Made by a program: the position numbers and the translations under genes. The notes beneath the pieces were generated by a model. That model saw nothing but the letters and a program-made list of their open reading frames with translations, was not told the origin of the DNA and made no database searches. A stretch of DNA of 48,841 bases from a bacterium (GTDB taxonomy: Bacteria; UBP6; UBA1177), in contig JAKLDO010000011.1 of assembly GCA_022703485.1 (NCBI GenBank), positions 1 to 48,841 on the forward strand, written 5' to 3'. This document shows positions 29,151-38,533 of the stretch, in pieces (positions within the stretch are counted from its first letter, which is position 1; every line of letters begins with the position of its first letter).

Positions 29151-30852
29151 ACTTACTGTCTATGAGAACAGAAGAGATCTGTCGAGACTGTGTGCAAAGA
29201 CCGGGTCTCCTTATATCCTGATAGTTTATGAAAATGAATATGACGAAGAATCGGAACCTGTAAAGAACAGTGAATATACGATCCTGGTCTCTTTTGACTG
29301 CAAGTTTGAAATGCTTTCCCAGACCATGATGAGGATCGACGGGGAGAAGCTGACATCTTTCTCGCTTGAGTGCATTGTGGAACTGCTCAAAGTGATAACG
29401 GCGCTCAACAGAAGAATGATTGATAACATGCAGATCGGTATCAGCCTGACCGTTGAAAAAGATCCCGGAAATCTTTATTCAAGTATCATAACTTTCCTGA
29501 GGAAGGCGACCGGTGCTGAAGCCGGAACCCTTTATCTGATGAGCAAGGAAAGAGACAAGATATATTTCGTTTCATCGCAGAACGCCAGATTCGATTCAAA
29601 AATGATAGAAAAACGGGAAGTTCCTTTCAACCGGGAGAGTTTTGTCGGTTTTGTCTGCCATACCGGAAAGACTCTGAACATTGAGAATGCATACAGGATC
29701 CCGAAGAATGCACCTTACCATTTCAATGACGCCCTTGATAAAAAGCTCAATTACAGGACGGTCTCGATAATAACAGTTCCGATGAAGACCGCCACAGGCG
29801 AGGTTGTGGGTGCTGTCCAGCTGATAAATAAGTTCGAAAGGGGAAAAGATGAGCCGGTGCCTTTCAGCAAATTCGATGAGATGGTGCTTACAAGCCTTTC
29901 AACTCTTGCCGCGGTGACCGTTGAGAACAACAACCTCCTTCTTGAGACGGAGGTCCTTCTTAACAACATGATAATCTCTTCAGTAAAAGCTATCGAGCAG
30001 AGAGATCCGGCAACAAAAGGCCACAGTCTTAGAGTGGCCGCCTATACGCTTGAGCTTCTGAAAAGATATGAGAAAAAACTTGGAAAAACAAAGGGTTGGG
30101 CTCTTGACCCTGCATCTTTGAAAACTGCGGAGACCGCCGCACTGCTCCATGATTTCGGTAAAGTAGGTGTAAGGGAGAAGATCCTGATGAAGCACAGCAG
30201 GATATATCCGGAACAGCTTGACGCTCTCAAATGGAAAATGAAGTACATCCTTGCATCTATCAGTGACCATAGAACGGAAAATGTCAGGAAACTTCTTGAA
30301 AAGATAGATGACCTTAACATTCCGAGACCTCATACGGATGAAGAAAAGGCTTTAATAAATACTGTCGGGGAATATTCTTTTGAAATAAACGGTGAAACGG
30401 TCAAGGTTCTAAATGAAGAGGAGCTCAGCTTTCTCAACATAAAGAGCGGAACCTTGAATACAGAAGAGCGGGCTGATATGGAAAGACATGTCCTCTACAG
30501 CTACGAACTTCTGAAAATAATAGACTGGCCTTATGATCTGAGGAATGTTCCGGTCATTGCATCGTCACATCATGAAAAGCTGGACGGAACAGGCTATCCT
30601 CATGGAAAAAGCTCGGAAACGCTCGGGATCATTGAAAGAGTTCTTGCCGTAGCCGATGTTTTTGATGCGCTGACCGCAAAAGACCGTCCTTATAAAAAGG
30701 CGATCCCGCCTGAGATAGCTCTGAACATAATCAAAAAAGAAGTTGATACAGGAAAGCTCGATCCTGAAATATTCCAACTGCTTGTGGAAGAAAGGGAAGA
30801 GATCGAACGGGAAGTGAAAAACAAGGTCGCCCAGAATAAGTTCAACAAATAG
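29092..30852 (+). CDS. GAF/HD-GYP phosphodiesterase
   Basis: This 586-residue protein has a GAF domain at about 134-287 and an HD-GYP domain at about 305-580. Visible HD-GYP residues include H311, the HD pair H353-D354 in LLHDFGKVGV, and the signature HHEKLDGTGYP (H493, H494, D498, G501-Y502-P503). It should bind metals and hydrolyse cyclic-di-GMP, with the GAF domain sensing a ligand. The N-terminal 120 residues are unassigned. The start is a TTG inside plsB, supported by AGGAGG at 29081-29086. Co-transcription with lipid genes suggests linked control, but this is an inference. It ends two bases from convergent rimO. Confidence 0.9.
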   Translation: MTISVLIPAQLRISRLPQTELTVYENRRDLSRLCAKTGSPYILIVYENEYDEESEPVKNSEYTILVSFDCKFEMLSQTMMRIDGEKLTSFSLECIVELLKVITALNRRMIDNMQIGISLTVEKDPGNLYSSIITFLRKATGAEAGTLYLMSKERDKIYFVSSQNARFDSKMIEKREVPFNRESFVGFVCHTGKTLNIENAYRIPKNAPYHFNDALDKKLNYRTVSIITVPMKTATGEVVGAVQLINKFERGKDEPVPFSKFDEMVLTSLSTLAAVTVENNNLLLETEVLLNNMIISSVKAIEQRDPATKGHSLRVAAYTLELLKRYEKKLGKTKGWALDPASLKTAETAALLHDFGKVGVREKILMKHSRIYPEQLDALKWKMKYILASISDHRTENVRKLLEKIDDLNIPRPHTDEEKALINTVGEYSFEINGETVKVLNEEELSFLNIKSGTLNTEERADMERHVLYSYELLKIIDWPYDLRNVPVIASSHHEKLDGTGYPHGKSSETLGIIERVLAVADVFDALTAKDRPYKKAIPPEIALNIIKKEVDTGKLDPEIFQLLVEEREEIEREVKNKVAQNKFNK

Positions 30853-30854
30853 AT

Positions 30855-32171
30855 CTAAATAATTTCACCAATAAAATCAATTCCTTCTCTTGATACAAGT
30901 CGACATTTATAGTAATTTCCCGGTTTCTGGTTCTCAAGATTTGTTATTATCGTTATGCCGTCGATCTCGGGGGCCTGATGCCATCCTCTGCCGGTCGGGA
31001 CTTTTAATTCGGGGTCGATCCCTTCGTAAAGTATGTCCATTTCCATGCCGATGAAACGGTCGAGTCTTTTTTCCATTGAGATATGGGATGCTTTCTCAAT
31101 TTCCTCAAATCTTGACTGAGCCGTTTTGTCATTTATTACACGTAGTTTCGCAGAATTGCTGAATTCCTCTTTTGAATATCTGAACACTCCTGAATAATCA
31201 AAATGACCTGCTTCAATGAATTTTCTCAATTCCTCGTGGTCTTCTTTTTTTTCTGTCGGATATGATGATATGAAAGTTGTCCTCAATGCGTATCTGTTGC
31301 CGAATATGTTTCTGATATTACTTATTAATTCAATAACCGTCTCTTTGGTGTAATGCCTGTTCATGTCTTTCAGCACCTTGCTGCTGACATGCTGGACAGG
31401 GATCTCGAAATAAGGGAGGACTTTTTTCAGGGAATGTATTTTTTTAAGAAGGTCCCCATCAACGCCTGACGGGTATAGATACATGACCCGTATCCTGAAA
31501 TCTCCCGGTATGGAGTTAAGTCCCGACAAAAGATCCTTAAGAGAACTTCCTGAATTAATTCCGTATTTTGAAGTGTCCTGAGAAATGATGACCATCTCTT
31601 TGACACCGCTGAAAACGAGGTCCTGCGCTTCTGAAATTATATCTTCCGGTTTTCTTTCCCTGTATTCCCCCCGGATAACAGGGATGGAGCAGTATGAACA
31701 GCAGTTGTTACAGCCGTCAGCAATTTTCAGGTATGCCGTGAAGGGAGAAAGTGACAGTGCTCTGGAATCAAAACTGCTGTATATAAAAGATGCTTTCCCT
31801 ATTTTTGCTTTATACCCTTCTTCCCAGTATTTCTCAATAATACCGGATATTTCCAGGATATCGTTTATGCCTGTTATGAAATCCGCTTCATGCAGGTCCC
31901 TTGCAAGTTCAGGATAAAGCTGCGGAAGACATCCGGTAACAGCGATCCTTGCTTCTTTTTTCTTTGCGGAGTTCAATTCAAAAAAGCGGGCTATTGATTC
32001 TTCCCGGGCAGTATTTATGAAACTGCATGTGTTAAGCACGATAAGATCCGCTTTTTCAGGTGAATCGGTGACTATCCAGCCGCTGTCCATGAGCTTTGAT
32101 ATCATAACTTCGGAGTCGACCCGGTTCTTGGGACACCCGAGCGATTCAAAAAATAAAAACTTTCCGTTCAT
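30855..32171 (-). CDS. rimO: Ribosomal protein S12 methylthiotransferase RimO
   Basis: This 438-residue protein has all three domains: an N-terminal UPF0004 domain starting ESLGCPKNRVDSE, a radical SAM domain with CxxxCxxC (C154, C158, C161) and a C-terminal TRAM domain. RimO adds a methylthio group to an aspartate of ribosomal protein S12. The SLGCPKN opening and SAM region favour RimO over the tRNA-modifying MiaB. It is the last gene of the minus-strand run that starts at 36866, and its start touches the stop of the preceding gene. Confidence 0.95.
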   Translation of the reverse strand: MNGKFLFFESLGCPKNRVDSEVMISKLMDSGWIVTDSPEKADLIVLNTCSFINTAREESIARFFELNSAKKKEARIAVTGCLPQLYPELARDLHEADFITGINDILEISGIIEKYWEEGYKAKIGKASFIYSSFDSRALSLSPFTAYLKIADGCNNCCSYCSIPVIRGEYRERKPEDIISEAQDLVFSGVKEMVIISQDTSKYGINSGSSLKDLLSGLNSIPGDFRIRVMYLYPSGVDGDLLKKIHSLKKVLPYFEIPVQHVSSKVLKDMNRHYTKETVIELISNIRNIFGNRYALRTTFISSYPTEKKEDHEELRKFIEAGHFDYSGVFRYSKEEFSNSAKLRVINDKTAQSRFEEIEKASHISMEKRLDRFIGMEMDILYEGIDPELKVPTGRGWHQAPEIDGITIITNLENQKPGNYYKCRLVSREGIDFIGEII

Positions 32172-32807
32172 TTACTGTTTCCTGATCAAATAATCTGACA
32201 GGGATGTGAATTTGGAGCCTACTGTCCTGACAGGTTTAAATACGATGACATTCCCTTTTTTCAAAAGCAGAAGTCTGCTCAGATATTTATTTTTTTCATC
32301 ATTTGTATCTGCCTTGCCGTCTTTCATTTTGTAAGTGACCTGGAGGGTCATTTTTCCGGTTTTTGTTGTAATGTTTATGAAAAGGTGTCCTGTTTTTGTG
32401 TCAAAAGACAAAGACTCGACCGTCCCTTCGACTTCATCAGGTCCAAGTTCGGTGTTTTGCGGGATGATGAGCCGGCTGGACGGGTCAGGCAGTTTTTTTT
32501 CAGGCAGAACAACCCCTGTTTCCGCACCGCTTATGAGCGAAAAAAGAGATTCAATGTTGGTGGAGCTGAAGAAAAGAGCGTTGCCGGACACTTCTATTTT
32601 GAGGTTGGGAAATGTTTCCGACAGTTTGGCTCTGATTTTTTCAATGTCGGCATTTTCTTTAAGGACAACAATGACCCCGTTGTTCCTTTCGCTCCATGAA
32701 GAAGCGATCACAGGCAGCCATGTGCCGTCTACGCCTTTAACGATCAATGGATCTGCATTTAAGATGTAACATGCTGAAATTACGATCATAAATGAGATAA
32801 GTTTCAT
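32172..32807 (-). CDS. Secreted protein of unknown function
   Basis: This 211-residue protein has a signal peptide (MKLISFMIVISACYILNA) and a mature part of mixed alpha/beta segments. I do not recognise a family. The N-terminal half (LPVIASSWSERNNGVIVVLKENADIEKIRAKL) could be a small alpha/beta domain, and the C-terminal half is beta-rich. Its start overlaps lgt by four bases and its stop abuts rimO, so it belongs to the same operon. It is probably periplasmic. The Cys in the signal (SACYI) is not in a convincing lipobox. Confidence 0.75.
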   Translation of the reverse strand: MKLISFMIVISACYILNADPLIVKGVDGTWLPVIASSWSERNNGVIVVLKENADIEKIRAKLSETFPNLKIEVSGNALFFSSTNIESLFSLISGAETGVVLPEKKLPDPSSRLIIPQNTELGPDEVEGTVESLSFDTKTGHLFINITTKTGKMTLQVTYKMKDGKADTNDEKNKYLSRLLLLKKGNVIVFKPVRTVGSKFTSLSDYLIRKQ

Positions 32808-33673
32808 TTTTTGTCTCCTGTTTCAGGCTGTTTTCTGAAAGCATAATAAAAAGCATAAAGACCGAAAGCTATGAACGGAAAGCTCAGATACTGGCCCATG
32901 TCAAGAGTTTCGTTCATGAAAACCTGATGCTCTTTTACAAATTCTATGAAAAATCTGAAGGTGAAATAAAGTGTAAGGAAAATACCCACATACAGTCCGG
33001 GCCTTTTTACATTTTTAAAAATGAATGAAACGGCGAGCATTATTATGAGGATGGTAAGTCCGCCTGCTGCTTCATAAAGCTGGGAAGGATGTCTTACCGG
33101 CCAGAACTGTATCAGGCAGTCCATGCTGGAAATGTCGCACTGTCCCGTTGCAAGGTTCTTTGCGGTTATGTAGTCAGGATTGTGCCTTATGAACTTCATT
33201 CCCCATGCCGAAGAAGTTTTTATTCCCACGATCTCGCTGTTGAAGAAATTTCCAAGTCTTACAAGTGTCGCTCCGAGAGCCGCGGCGAAAACTATTCCGT
33301 CTGAAAGCTCAAAGAACTTGATCTTATATTTTCTGATAAAGAGCAGAACCGCTGTGATAAGACCTACCGTTGCTCCGTGACTGGCGACTCCGCCTTTGTA
33401 AACCTTTAATATTTCAAGCGGATTCGATAAATAATATTCGGGCTCATAAAAAAGGCAGTGTATCAGTCTGGCGCCTATTACAACTCCGAGAACTCCCCAG
33501 ATAAGAAAATCATCCGCCATCTTGTCCTTGTATCCGTACATTCTGAGGATCCTTCTGAAAAGAAAGAATCCGATGAGTATGGTCGATGCAAAAAAAATGC
33601 CGTAATAACGGAGCTGTATGCCTCCGATAAATGCTATGACAGGATCGCCGTTCCATACAAAATAATCGTTCAT
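32804..33673 (-). CDS. lgt: Prolipoprotein diacylglyceryl transferase
   Basis: This 289-residue, seven-span membrane protein has the Lgt layout: IQLRYYGIFF near the start, GGVASHGATVG near 94-104 and the signature LVRLGNFFNSEIVG near 138-151, which contains the conserved Arg and Asn. RHPSQLYEA near 200 is the usual later motif. Lgt attaches diacylglycerol from phosphatidylglycerol to the lipobox Cys of prolipoproteins. Several lipoproteins in this window are its likely substrates. It follows a lipoprotein gene after an 18-base gap and overlaps the next gene by four bases. Confidence 0.95.
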   Translation of the reverse strand: MNDYFVWNGDPVIAFIGGIQLRYYGIFFASTILIGFFLFRRILRMYGYKDKMADDFLIWGVLGVVIGARLIHCLFYEPEYYLSNPLEILKVYKGGVASHGATVGLITAVLLFIRKYKIKFFELSDGIVFAAALGATLVRLGNFFNSEIVGIKTSSAWGMKFIRHNPDYITAKNLATGQCDISSMDCLIQFWPVRHPSQLYEAAGGLTILIIMLAVSFIFKNVKRPGLYVGIFLTLYFTFRFFIEFVKEHQVFMNETLDMGQYLSFPFIAFGLYAFYYAFRKQPETGDKK

Positions 33674-33691
33674 GCAAGATCTCCGTAATTC

Positions 33692-34918
33692 CTAGTTAAG
33701 AGGTTCAACATTGAAAAAGAGTTTAGCTTTAATGTCAGCAGTGAGCTTTCCTTCGGGTTTACCGGCCTGCGGGAAGAAAAGGTAGTAACTTTTCGCGCCG
33801 ATCTGGAAATTGAGGTGTTTTATCGCTGTCTGAAGAATGTCCTTTCCGTGATAGGTGTAAAGAAGTTTCATTTCGTCACCGAGCTCAAAATCGGTAGCTC
33901 CGAAAACTCCCACGAGATATTTCTCCCGTATTTCGGTCGTATCTTCAAAATAATTCTGAGGCAGACCTTCTTCATCAACACCTTTGTAAATGCAAGTCTC
34001 ATCTTCAGCATCTTCTTCACACGGGGTCACTCCGTCGGCCTTGAACTTGCCGATCGACTGAGCAAAAAGCTCGGCCTGAAGCACAAATCTGCTAAGTGCG
34101 CTGTTCAACTCAGGTTTTTCGTATATTGAAAAGGTAAGCTCATTGAGTGTGGCTGAATATATTTTGTCGAGATATTTCTTGTAATCCTGCAGTTCTTTCA
34201 CTTCACCGAGCATGATGGATATTGATGTGTTCTCGTGTCTGACTTCAAGATAAGTGCATGACGGTGCGAGTTCATCGGTGGTGAGCAGCTGGTTGTCGCA
34301 GTATTCAAGTATTTCAGCTCTGTCGCTTTCCGAAAGTTTGCACAAGGACAGTACATTTTTTATTGTCAGTTTTATGCCGGCATCGGAAAAAGAAGGATCT
34401 ACCTGCTTGCACTTGCCTGACTCACAAATCATATTATCAGGATCATTACAGTCTTTATCTTTCTCACAAGCGGCACCTTCATCTTTTTTAATATAGAAAC
34501 TGCAAGCTGATACATCCATGCTTTCGGTTCCCGTCTTGTTGATATCGGCCTGTCCTTCAATCGCTATCTTCGCGTTGTATGTAAAACTTTTCTTAACGGT
34601 CTTTCCTGAAATTATGTCGATCATGTCGTCAGTGGAAATGGTCGAATTTGTTACCGAAACAGTCACTGCGGCTCCGGGATACTGTGTTTTCAGGGAATTC
34701 TCGATGATCTTTGCCGAAACATCTTTTGTGAGTATTCCTTCAAGAAGATCTATTCCGTCATTTATGTCGATCTCATATTTCGACGGGCTTGACGGACTGT
34801 CCTCATCAAAAGGATAGTTTACTGTTATCGGCACCAGAAGAAATTCGGAACAGGATGACAGAAGTATCAGAAAGAGAGAGGAGAACAGCAGTTTTTTAAG
34901 GGTTTTTTTAATTTTCAT
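33692..34918 (-). CDS. Cys-containing lipoprotein of unknown function
   Basis: The start at 34918 is chosen over longer in-frame alternatives because GGGGAAG is seven bases upstream and a lipoprotein signal follows directly, with Cys23 in LLSSC. The product is 408 residues. A small Cys-rich segment (CEKDKDCNDPDNMICESGKC) near 160-180 resembles those of the other lipoproteins here. The rest is mixed alpha/beta without a recognised family. The gene overlaps the end of prfB by 11 bases, so translation is coupled. A substrate of the adjacent lgt. Confidence 0.75.
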   Translation of the reverse strand: MKIKKTLKKLLFSSLFLILLSSCSEFLLVPITVNYPFDEDSPSSPSKYEIDINDGIDLLEGILTKDVSAKIIENSLKTQYPGAAVTVSVTNSTISTDDMIDIISGKTVKKSFTYNAKIAIEGQADINKTGTESMDVSACSFYIKKDEGAACEKDKDCNDPDNMICESGKCKQVDPSFSDAGIKLTIKNVLSLCKLSESDRAEILEYCDNQLLTTDELAPSCTYLEVRHENTSISIMLGEVKELQDYKKYLDKIYSATLNELTFSIYEKPELNSALSRFVLQAELFAQSIGKFKADGVTPCEEDAEDETCIYKGVDEEGLPQNYFEDTTEIREKYLVGVFGATDFELGDEMKLLYTYHGKDILQTAIKHLNFQIGAKSYYLFFPQAGKPEGKLTADIKAKLFFNVEPLN

Positions 34919-36029
34919 TGGTCTTCCCCGCTTTAAGTAGATAATTTTCCATGAACTCATCAAGGATCTTCTCGCCGTCAAGTACAGCTTCAGCATTCCC
35001 TGTTTCGAAGTCGGTTCTGTGATCTTTCACCATTTTGTAGGGATGGAGCACATAACTTCTGATCTGGCTTCCGAAATCGATACCCATTTTCTGTTTTTCC
35101 GACTCGTTGGATTCCTCCATCTTCTTTCTCATTTCATATTCATAAAGTTTTGAACGGAGGATCTTCATTGCTGTGGCTCGGTTCTTGTGCTGACTTCTTT
35201 CGTTCTGGCACTGGACTACGATCCCGGTCGGCATGTGAGTTATTCTGATCGCCGAATCCGTTGTGTTGACATGCTGTCCGCCGGCACCTCCGGACCTGTA
35301 AGTATCTACTTTCAAGTCTTTTTCCTCTATTTCGACTTCGATCGAGTCATCTATTTCAGGAGTGACAAAAACACTTGCAAAGGATGTGTGTCTTCTTTTG
35401 TTGGCATCGAAAGGCGATATTCTTACAAGCCTGTGAACCCCTGTTTCAGCTTTCAGATAACCGTATGCATAGTCACCTTCGGCGATAAAGGTCATGCTTT
35501 TTATGCCGGACGCATCGTCACCTGTGACTTTATCAATAATGTCGGCTTTAAACCCTTTTCTTTCGCACCATCTTGAGTACATTCTCGATATCATTACGGC
35601 CCAGTCCTGTGATTCCCTTCCGCCGGCGCCTGCATTGATGCTGACTATCGCATTAAGCATGTCGGTCTTTCCGCCGAGCATTTTCTGGAACTCTATTTTC
35701 TGAATGATATTTTCAGTGATCTCAAGCGCATTCACAGCTTCTGATTCCATGGACTGGTCTTCCGCAAAAAGCTCTTTGGCTATCTGAAGCTCTTCAAGTT
35801 TGCTTTCAAATTCCGCAAACAGTGATGTCGCGTTGATAAGCATCCGTTTTTCTTTGTTAAATGCCGCCATTTTGCCGGTGTCGCTCCATACGGCTGGATC
35901 ATTCAGGAGTGTTTCAAGTTCTGAAAGGCGGTTTCTTTTTGATCCGATGGCGAGCGATACGAAAAGGAGTTTCGATCTTTCTGAAAGTTCATTTATTTTC
36001 TGGTCCAGTTCTCTGCAGCTCAAAGGCAT
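34908..36029 (-). CDS. prfB: Peptide chain release factor 2
   Basis: This 373-residue protein has the RF2 stop-codon tripeptide SPF (205-207) and the catalytic GGQ motif (250-252) in GGAGGQHVNTTDSA. It recognises UAA and UGA stops and triggers release of the peptide. Many bacterial prfB genes use a programmed +1 frameshift near codon 25; here the region ERSKLLFVSLAIGSKRNRL is read in one frame without an internal stop, so no frameshift is needed. It lies three bases after the PPIase gene and overlaps the next lipoprotein gene. Confidence 0.95.
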   Translation of the reverse strand: MPLSCRELDQKINELSERSKLLFVSLAIGSKRNRLSELETLLNDPAVWSDTGKMAAFNKEKRMLINATSLFAEFESKLEELQIAKELFAEDQSMESEAVNALEITENIIQKIEFQKMLGGKTDMLNAIVSINAGAGGRESQDWAVMISRMYSRWCERKGFKADIIDKVTGDDASGIKSMTFIAEGDYAYGYLKAETGVHRLVRISPFDANKRRHTSFASVFVTPEIDDSIEVEIEEKDLKVDTYRSGGAGGQHVNTTDSAIRITHMPTGIVVQCQNERSQHKNRATAMKILRSKLYEYEMRKKMEESNESEKQKMGIDFGSQIRSYVLHPYKMVKDHRTDFETGNAEAVLDGEKILDEFMENYLLKAGKTNEN

Positions 36030-36032
36030 ATT

Positions 36033-36866
36033 CTACTCCCAGTTGAGATTTTCCGTGTTTATCTTGGCACCGTACTCTTTTATCATTATGTCCCGGTATC
36101 CGTCCCATTTTTCACTTCCCTGAGCATTTATGAGGTGTTCAATGATCAGAGGATATGCAAGATTGAAGCTGAGGTGCCTTTTGTATGCAAATCCTGCTAT
36201 CTCGATGATGGTATAATAGTTCTCTGCATCGTGATAGGGTCCGAATATTTCGCCGGGGAGTCCCGCCACGATGTCTTTTTTCCAAAGTTCATCCATGACA
36301 TCTTCGCTGAAAAGTCCCCAGTCACCGTTATTTCTGGCAAGAATTTCGTCATTGGTGTATCTTGCTGATATTATTCTGATATTGGCGCCGTTTCTCAGTT
36401 GTTCAAGTATCTCTTCGGCATTCTTTTTTCCTGTCACTCTCACTGCGTAAAGTCTGTAGAGTTTGTCTCTCAGGAACATTTCCTTGTTCTCGGAATAGAA
36501 TTTTCTCACAGCTTCATCATCAATGGAATATATCTCCTGTTTGATCCTTTTTTTTGCGAACTCGATGATGGTCTTTTTCCTGAACGCCTCTATTTTCATC
36601 CTTACTTCAGGAATGTTCTCAACGCCTTCTTTGATCCCGTTCTCGTAAAGAAGTTTTTCTGAAAGTTCATTGAAAAGGAAGCTTTTTCTGAGTTCGCCGG
36701 AATCATTGAGCCCGCTCTGTCTTAGCCACAGATTGTATCTCACTTTGAAATCGGAAACGGATGTGACTTCGCCCTTGAAAACATATATTATCGAGCTGTC
36801 ATCAGTGCTGTTGCATCCGTTTTGCAGAAAAAACGCAACAGCGAAGATCATCAGAAATCTTTTCAA
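36033..36866 (-). CDS. Parvulin/SurA-like peptidylprolyl isomerase lipoprotein
   Basis: This 277-residue protein has a short lipoprotein signal with Cys18 (LQNGC). A helical N-terminal chaperone-like region is followed by a PpiC/parvulin-like region (about 125-230), with YRLYAVRVTGKKNAEEILEQ and GDWGLFSEDVMDELW as family-like features. It probably helps fold envelope proteins. The start is a TTG, supported by AGGAGG at 36871-36876 four bases upstream; the next ATG (36851) is too far from that site. It is the first gene of the prfB-lgt-rimO run. The PPIase activity is inferred, because the parvulin core looks degenerate. Confidence 0.7.
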   Translation of the reverse strand: MKRFLMIFAVAFFLQNGCNSTDDSSIIYVFKGEVTSVSDFKVRYNLWLRQSGLNDSGELRKSFLFNELSEKLLYENGIKEGVENIPEVRMKIEAFRKKTIIEFAKKRIKQEIYSIDDEAVRKFYSENKEMFLRDKLYRLYAVRVTGKKNAEEILEQLRNGANIRIISARYTNDEILARNNGDWGLFSEDVMDELWKKDIVAGLPGEIFGPYHDAENYYTIIEIAGFAYKRHLSFNLAYPLIIEHLINAQGSEKWDGYRDIMIKEYGAKINTENLNWE

Positions 36867-36910
36867 GCCGCCTCCTTTGAACCGGCAATGATTCTACATC
36901 AACAAATTAA

Positions 36911-36937
36911 ATAATACAAGTCAGATGATGATGTAAA
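36911..36937 (-). promoter_or_regulatory. Possible promoter of the PPIase-prfB-lgt-rimO operon
   Basis: Minus-strand TTTACA (36932-36937) and TATTAT (36911-36916) are 15 bases apart. The match is moderate, but the site lies just before the first gene. Confidence 0.35.
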
Positions 36938-36944
36938 GCTGATA

Positions 36945-37691
36945 TCAGTAAATGAACGGGAAGACTCTTTTTCTTGAGGCGGGGTATTTTTCACCGAAAG
37001 TTTTGCGGTACCATTCCCTGTGTTTGTGAGCTCTGGGCACGAGGTTTGCCATTGTGAAGATCATGAATGCAAGTCCGGGAAGCGACCATGTGAGCACCGC
37101 CCAGCCTGTCCATTCGAGTATCTCCCCGAAATAATTGGGGCTTGCGACAAATCTGTGCATTCCCTTTTCAGGCAGATGATATCCCGGACCTTTTTCAGCG
37201 CGGAGCTTTCTCACTGTGTGGTCGGAGTGGATGTTTATGATCATTCCGGTGAAGAATATCAGCGTTCCGAGTATGAATCTGGGGTCTGTCATCCACGAGG
37301 TGCAGTAGTCTGCGACATGGAAAAGGTAGTATCCGTTGATGAATCCGTTCATGGAGTTGAACATGAGCGAAAAAAGTATTATGAGAAGGGGCATCTGCTC
37401 TTCGCCTTTTATCAGGAAAGGATAAATGAAAGTTCTCTGAATATAATGGGTTAGCCATATTACAAGCATTGTCGCGGTTACATTTGTGATGTTCCCTGTA
37501 AATGCAAAATAGATGGGGATGAACACAACAGGAGATTCCATGATAAGCCAGCCGAGTCTCGGATTTACCGAAAATCCCCAGCTTTTAGAGCTGTGTCTGC
37601 CGTATCCCGCCGTGACGAAATACAGTGCGATGAATGTGAAAACGGCGCTTATCAGCTGTACGCCGATCAGCAGTTTGTAGATGTTCTCCAT
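36945..37691 (-). CDS. Steroid 5-alpha-reductase-like membrane protein
   Basis: This 248-residue protein has about six hydrophobic spans and the C-terminal signature of the 3-oxo-5-alpha-steroid 4-dehydrogenase family: FVASPNYFGEILEWTGWA followed by ANLVPRAHKHREWYRKTFGEKYP. Family members reduce C=C bonds in steroids or other lipids using NADPH, or methylate prenyl groups in the related ICMT branch. The length matches the steroid 5-alpha-reductases. Bacterial substrates are mostly unknown. It is 11 bases downstream of the secreted-protein gene and probably shares its transcript. Confidence 0.8.
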   Translation of the reverse strand: MENIYKLLIGVQLISAVFTFIALYFVTAGYGRHSSKSWGFSVNPRLGWLIMESPVVFIPIYFAFTGNITNVTATMLVIWLTHYIQRTFIYPFLIKGEEQMPLLIILFSLMFNSMNGFINGYYLFHVADYCTSWMTDPRFILGTLIFFTGMIINIHSDHTVRKLRAEKGPGYHLPEKGMHRFVASPNYFGEILEWTGWAVLTWSLPGLAFMIFTMANLVPRAHKHREWYRKTFGEKYPASRKRVFPFIY

Positions 37692-37702
37692 TGCTTAGAC
37701 TC

Positions 37703-38455
37703 CTATTTTTTTCTTGGAAGGGGCATCGGTTCAATGTCCTTGTTCTCAAAGTCGAACACAAGTATCCTTTTATACATTCCGAGCACATTGAGCGTGACTT
37801 TGGTATATCCATGTGTGAAATGAAAATAGTCGCCGAAATCGGAAGCGAGGTATTTTACATACAGCGAGTGGCATCCGAATCTCATTTTTCCCGATGTGCC
37901 TTCGTTCTGGATGAGCTCATAATTGTCGACGGTGAGCCATATAAACCCTTTGAAATGTTCATCTTTCGGCTCTCTGGGTGTCGCTTTCACTTTGTATGCG
38001 AGCTTTCCTCTCACTTTTTCAACACCTACAACTTCACGGATGTACTCTTTGTCTCCATTTTTGTCAAAGTGGGGAATTCCGGGCTTTGATTCGCGGGGAT
38101 TGTAACTTTTAGGGTCTTTCGCCACGCCGTTGACAGTATATTCAAGGACTTCGTATTTCAGGTCCTCATAGAAATCATCCCATCTGGTGTAGACCACTTT
38201 TTCAGTTTCAAGCAGTTCCATGGTTTTTGGATGATACCATTTCACTGTTACATGCCTGGTGCTTTTTACACCGGCGTATTTCTCGTACATTTTCGAATAC
38301 TTGGCGGTTATTTCCTCAAGTATTTTCTTTGACATTTCAGGGGTTATTTTCATCCCCTCATAAACCTTCTCCGTTGCAGTTTCCTGTGCAAAAGAGCTCA
38401 TTGAAAAAAGAAAGGCAGACAGAGCCGCAATTAAAACAAATGACTTTTTCAGCAT
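37703..38455 (-). CDS. Secreted protein, LolA-like fold possible
   Basis: This 250-residue protein has a signal peptide (cleavage near SSFAQ). The mature part alternates strands and Lys/Tyr-rich segments, with a pattern like that of outer-membrane lipoprotein-sorting or DUF1571-type proteins (YTRWDDFYEDLKYEV, FKGFIWLTVDNYELIQ). The last phrase resembles the strand where LolA-like proteins compare measured and stored values, but I cannot confirm the family. GAGG precedes the ATG. It leads a two-gene unit with the reductase-like gene. Confidence 0.65.
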   Translation of the reverse strand: MLKKSFVLIAALSAFLFSMSSFAQETATEKVYEGMKITPEMSKKILEEITAKYSKMYEKYAGVKSTRHVTVKWYHPKTMELLETEKVVYTRWDDFYEDLKYEVLEYTVNGVAKDPKSYNPRESKPGIPHFDKNGDKEYIREVVGVEKVRGKLAYKVKATPREPKDEHFKGFIWLTVDNYELIQNEGTSGKMRFGCHSLYVKYLASDFGDYFHFTHGYTKVTLNVLGMYKRILVFDFENKDIEPMPLPRKK

Positions 38456-38495
38456 ATCATCCTCAATATCAAATATCCCGAACTAAGACACCGGG

Positions 38496-38524
38496 TATAT
38501 ATCACAGGTTTCACCAATCGCCAA
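38496..38524 (-). promoter_or_regulatory. Possible promoter for the secreted-protein/reductase pair
   Basis: Minus-strand TTGGCG (38519-38524) and TATATA (38496-38501) are 17 bases apart, about 40 bases before the ATG at 38455. Confidence 0.4.
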
Positions 38525-38533
38525 ATATTTGAG

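Noticed and set aside
33692..34996. Longer start for the lipoprotein after prfB
   Set aside because: The upstream in-frame start would overlap prfB by almost 90 bases and bury the lipoprotein signal; the ATG at 34918 has a good ribosome site.
36939..36948. CTGATATCAG palindrome at the end of the reductase-like gene
   Set aside because: Too short, has no T-run, and overlaps a stop codon; probably chance.
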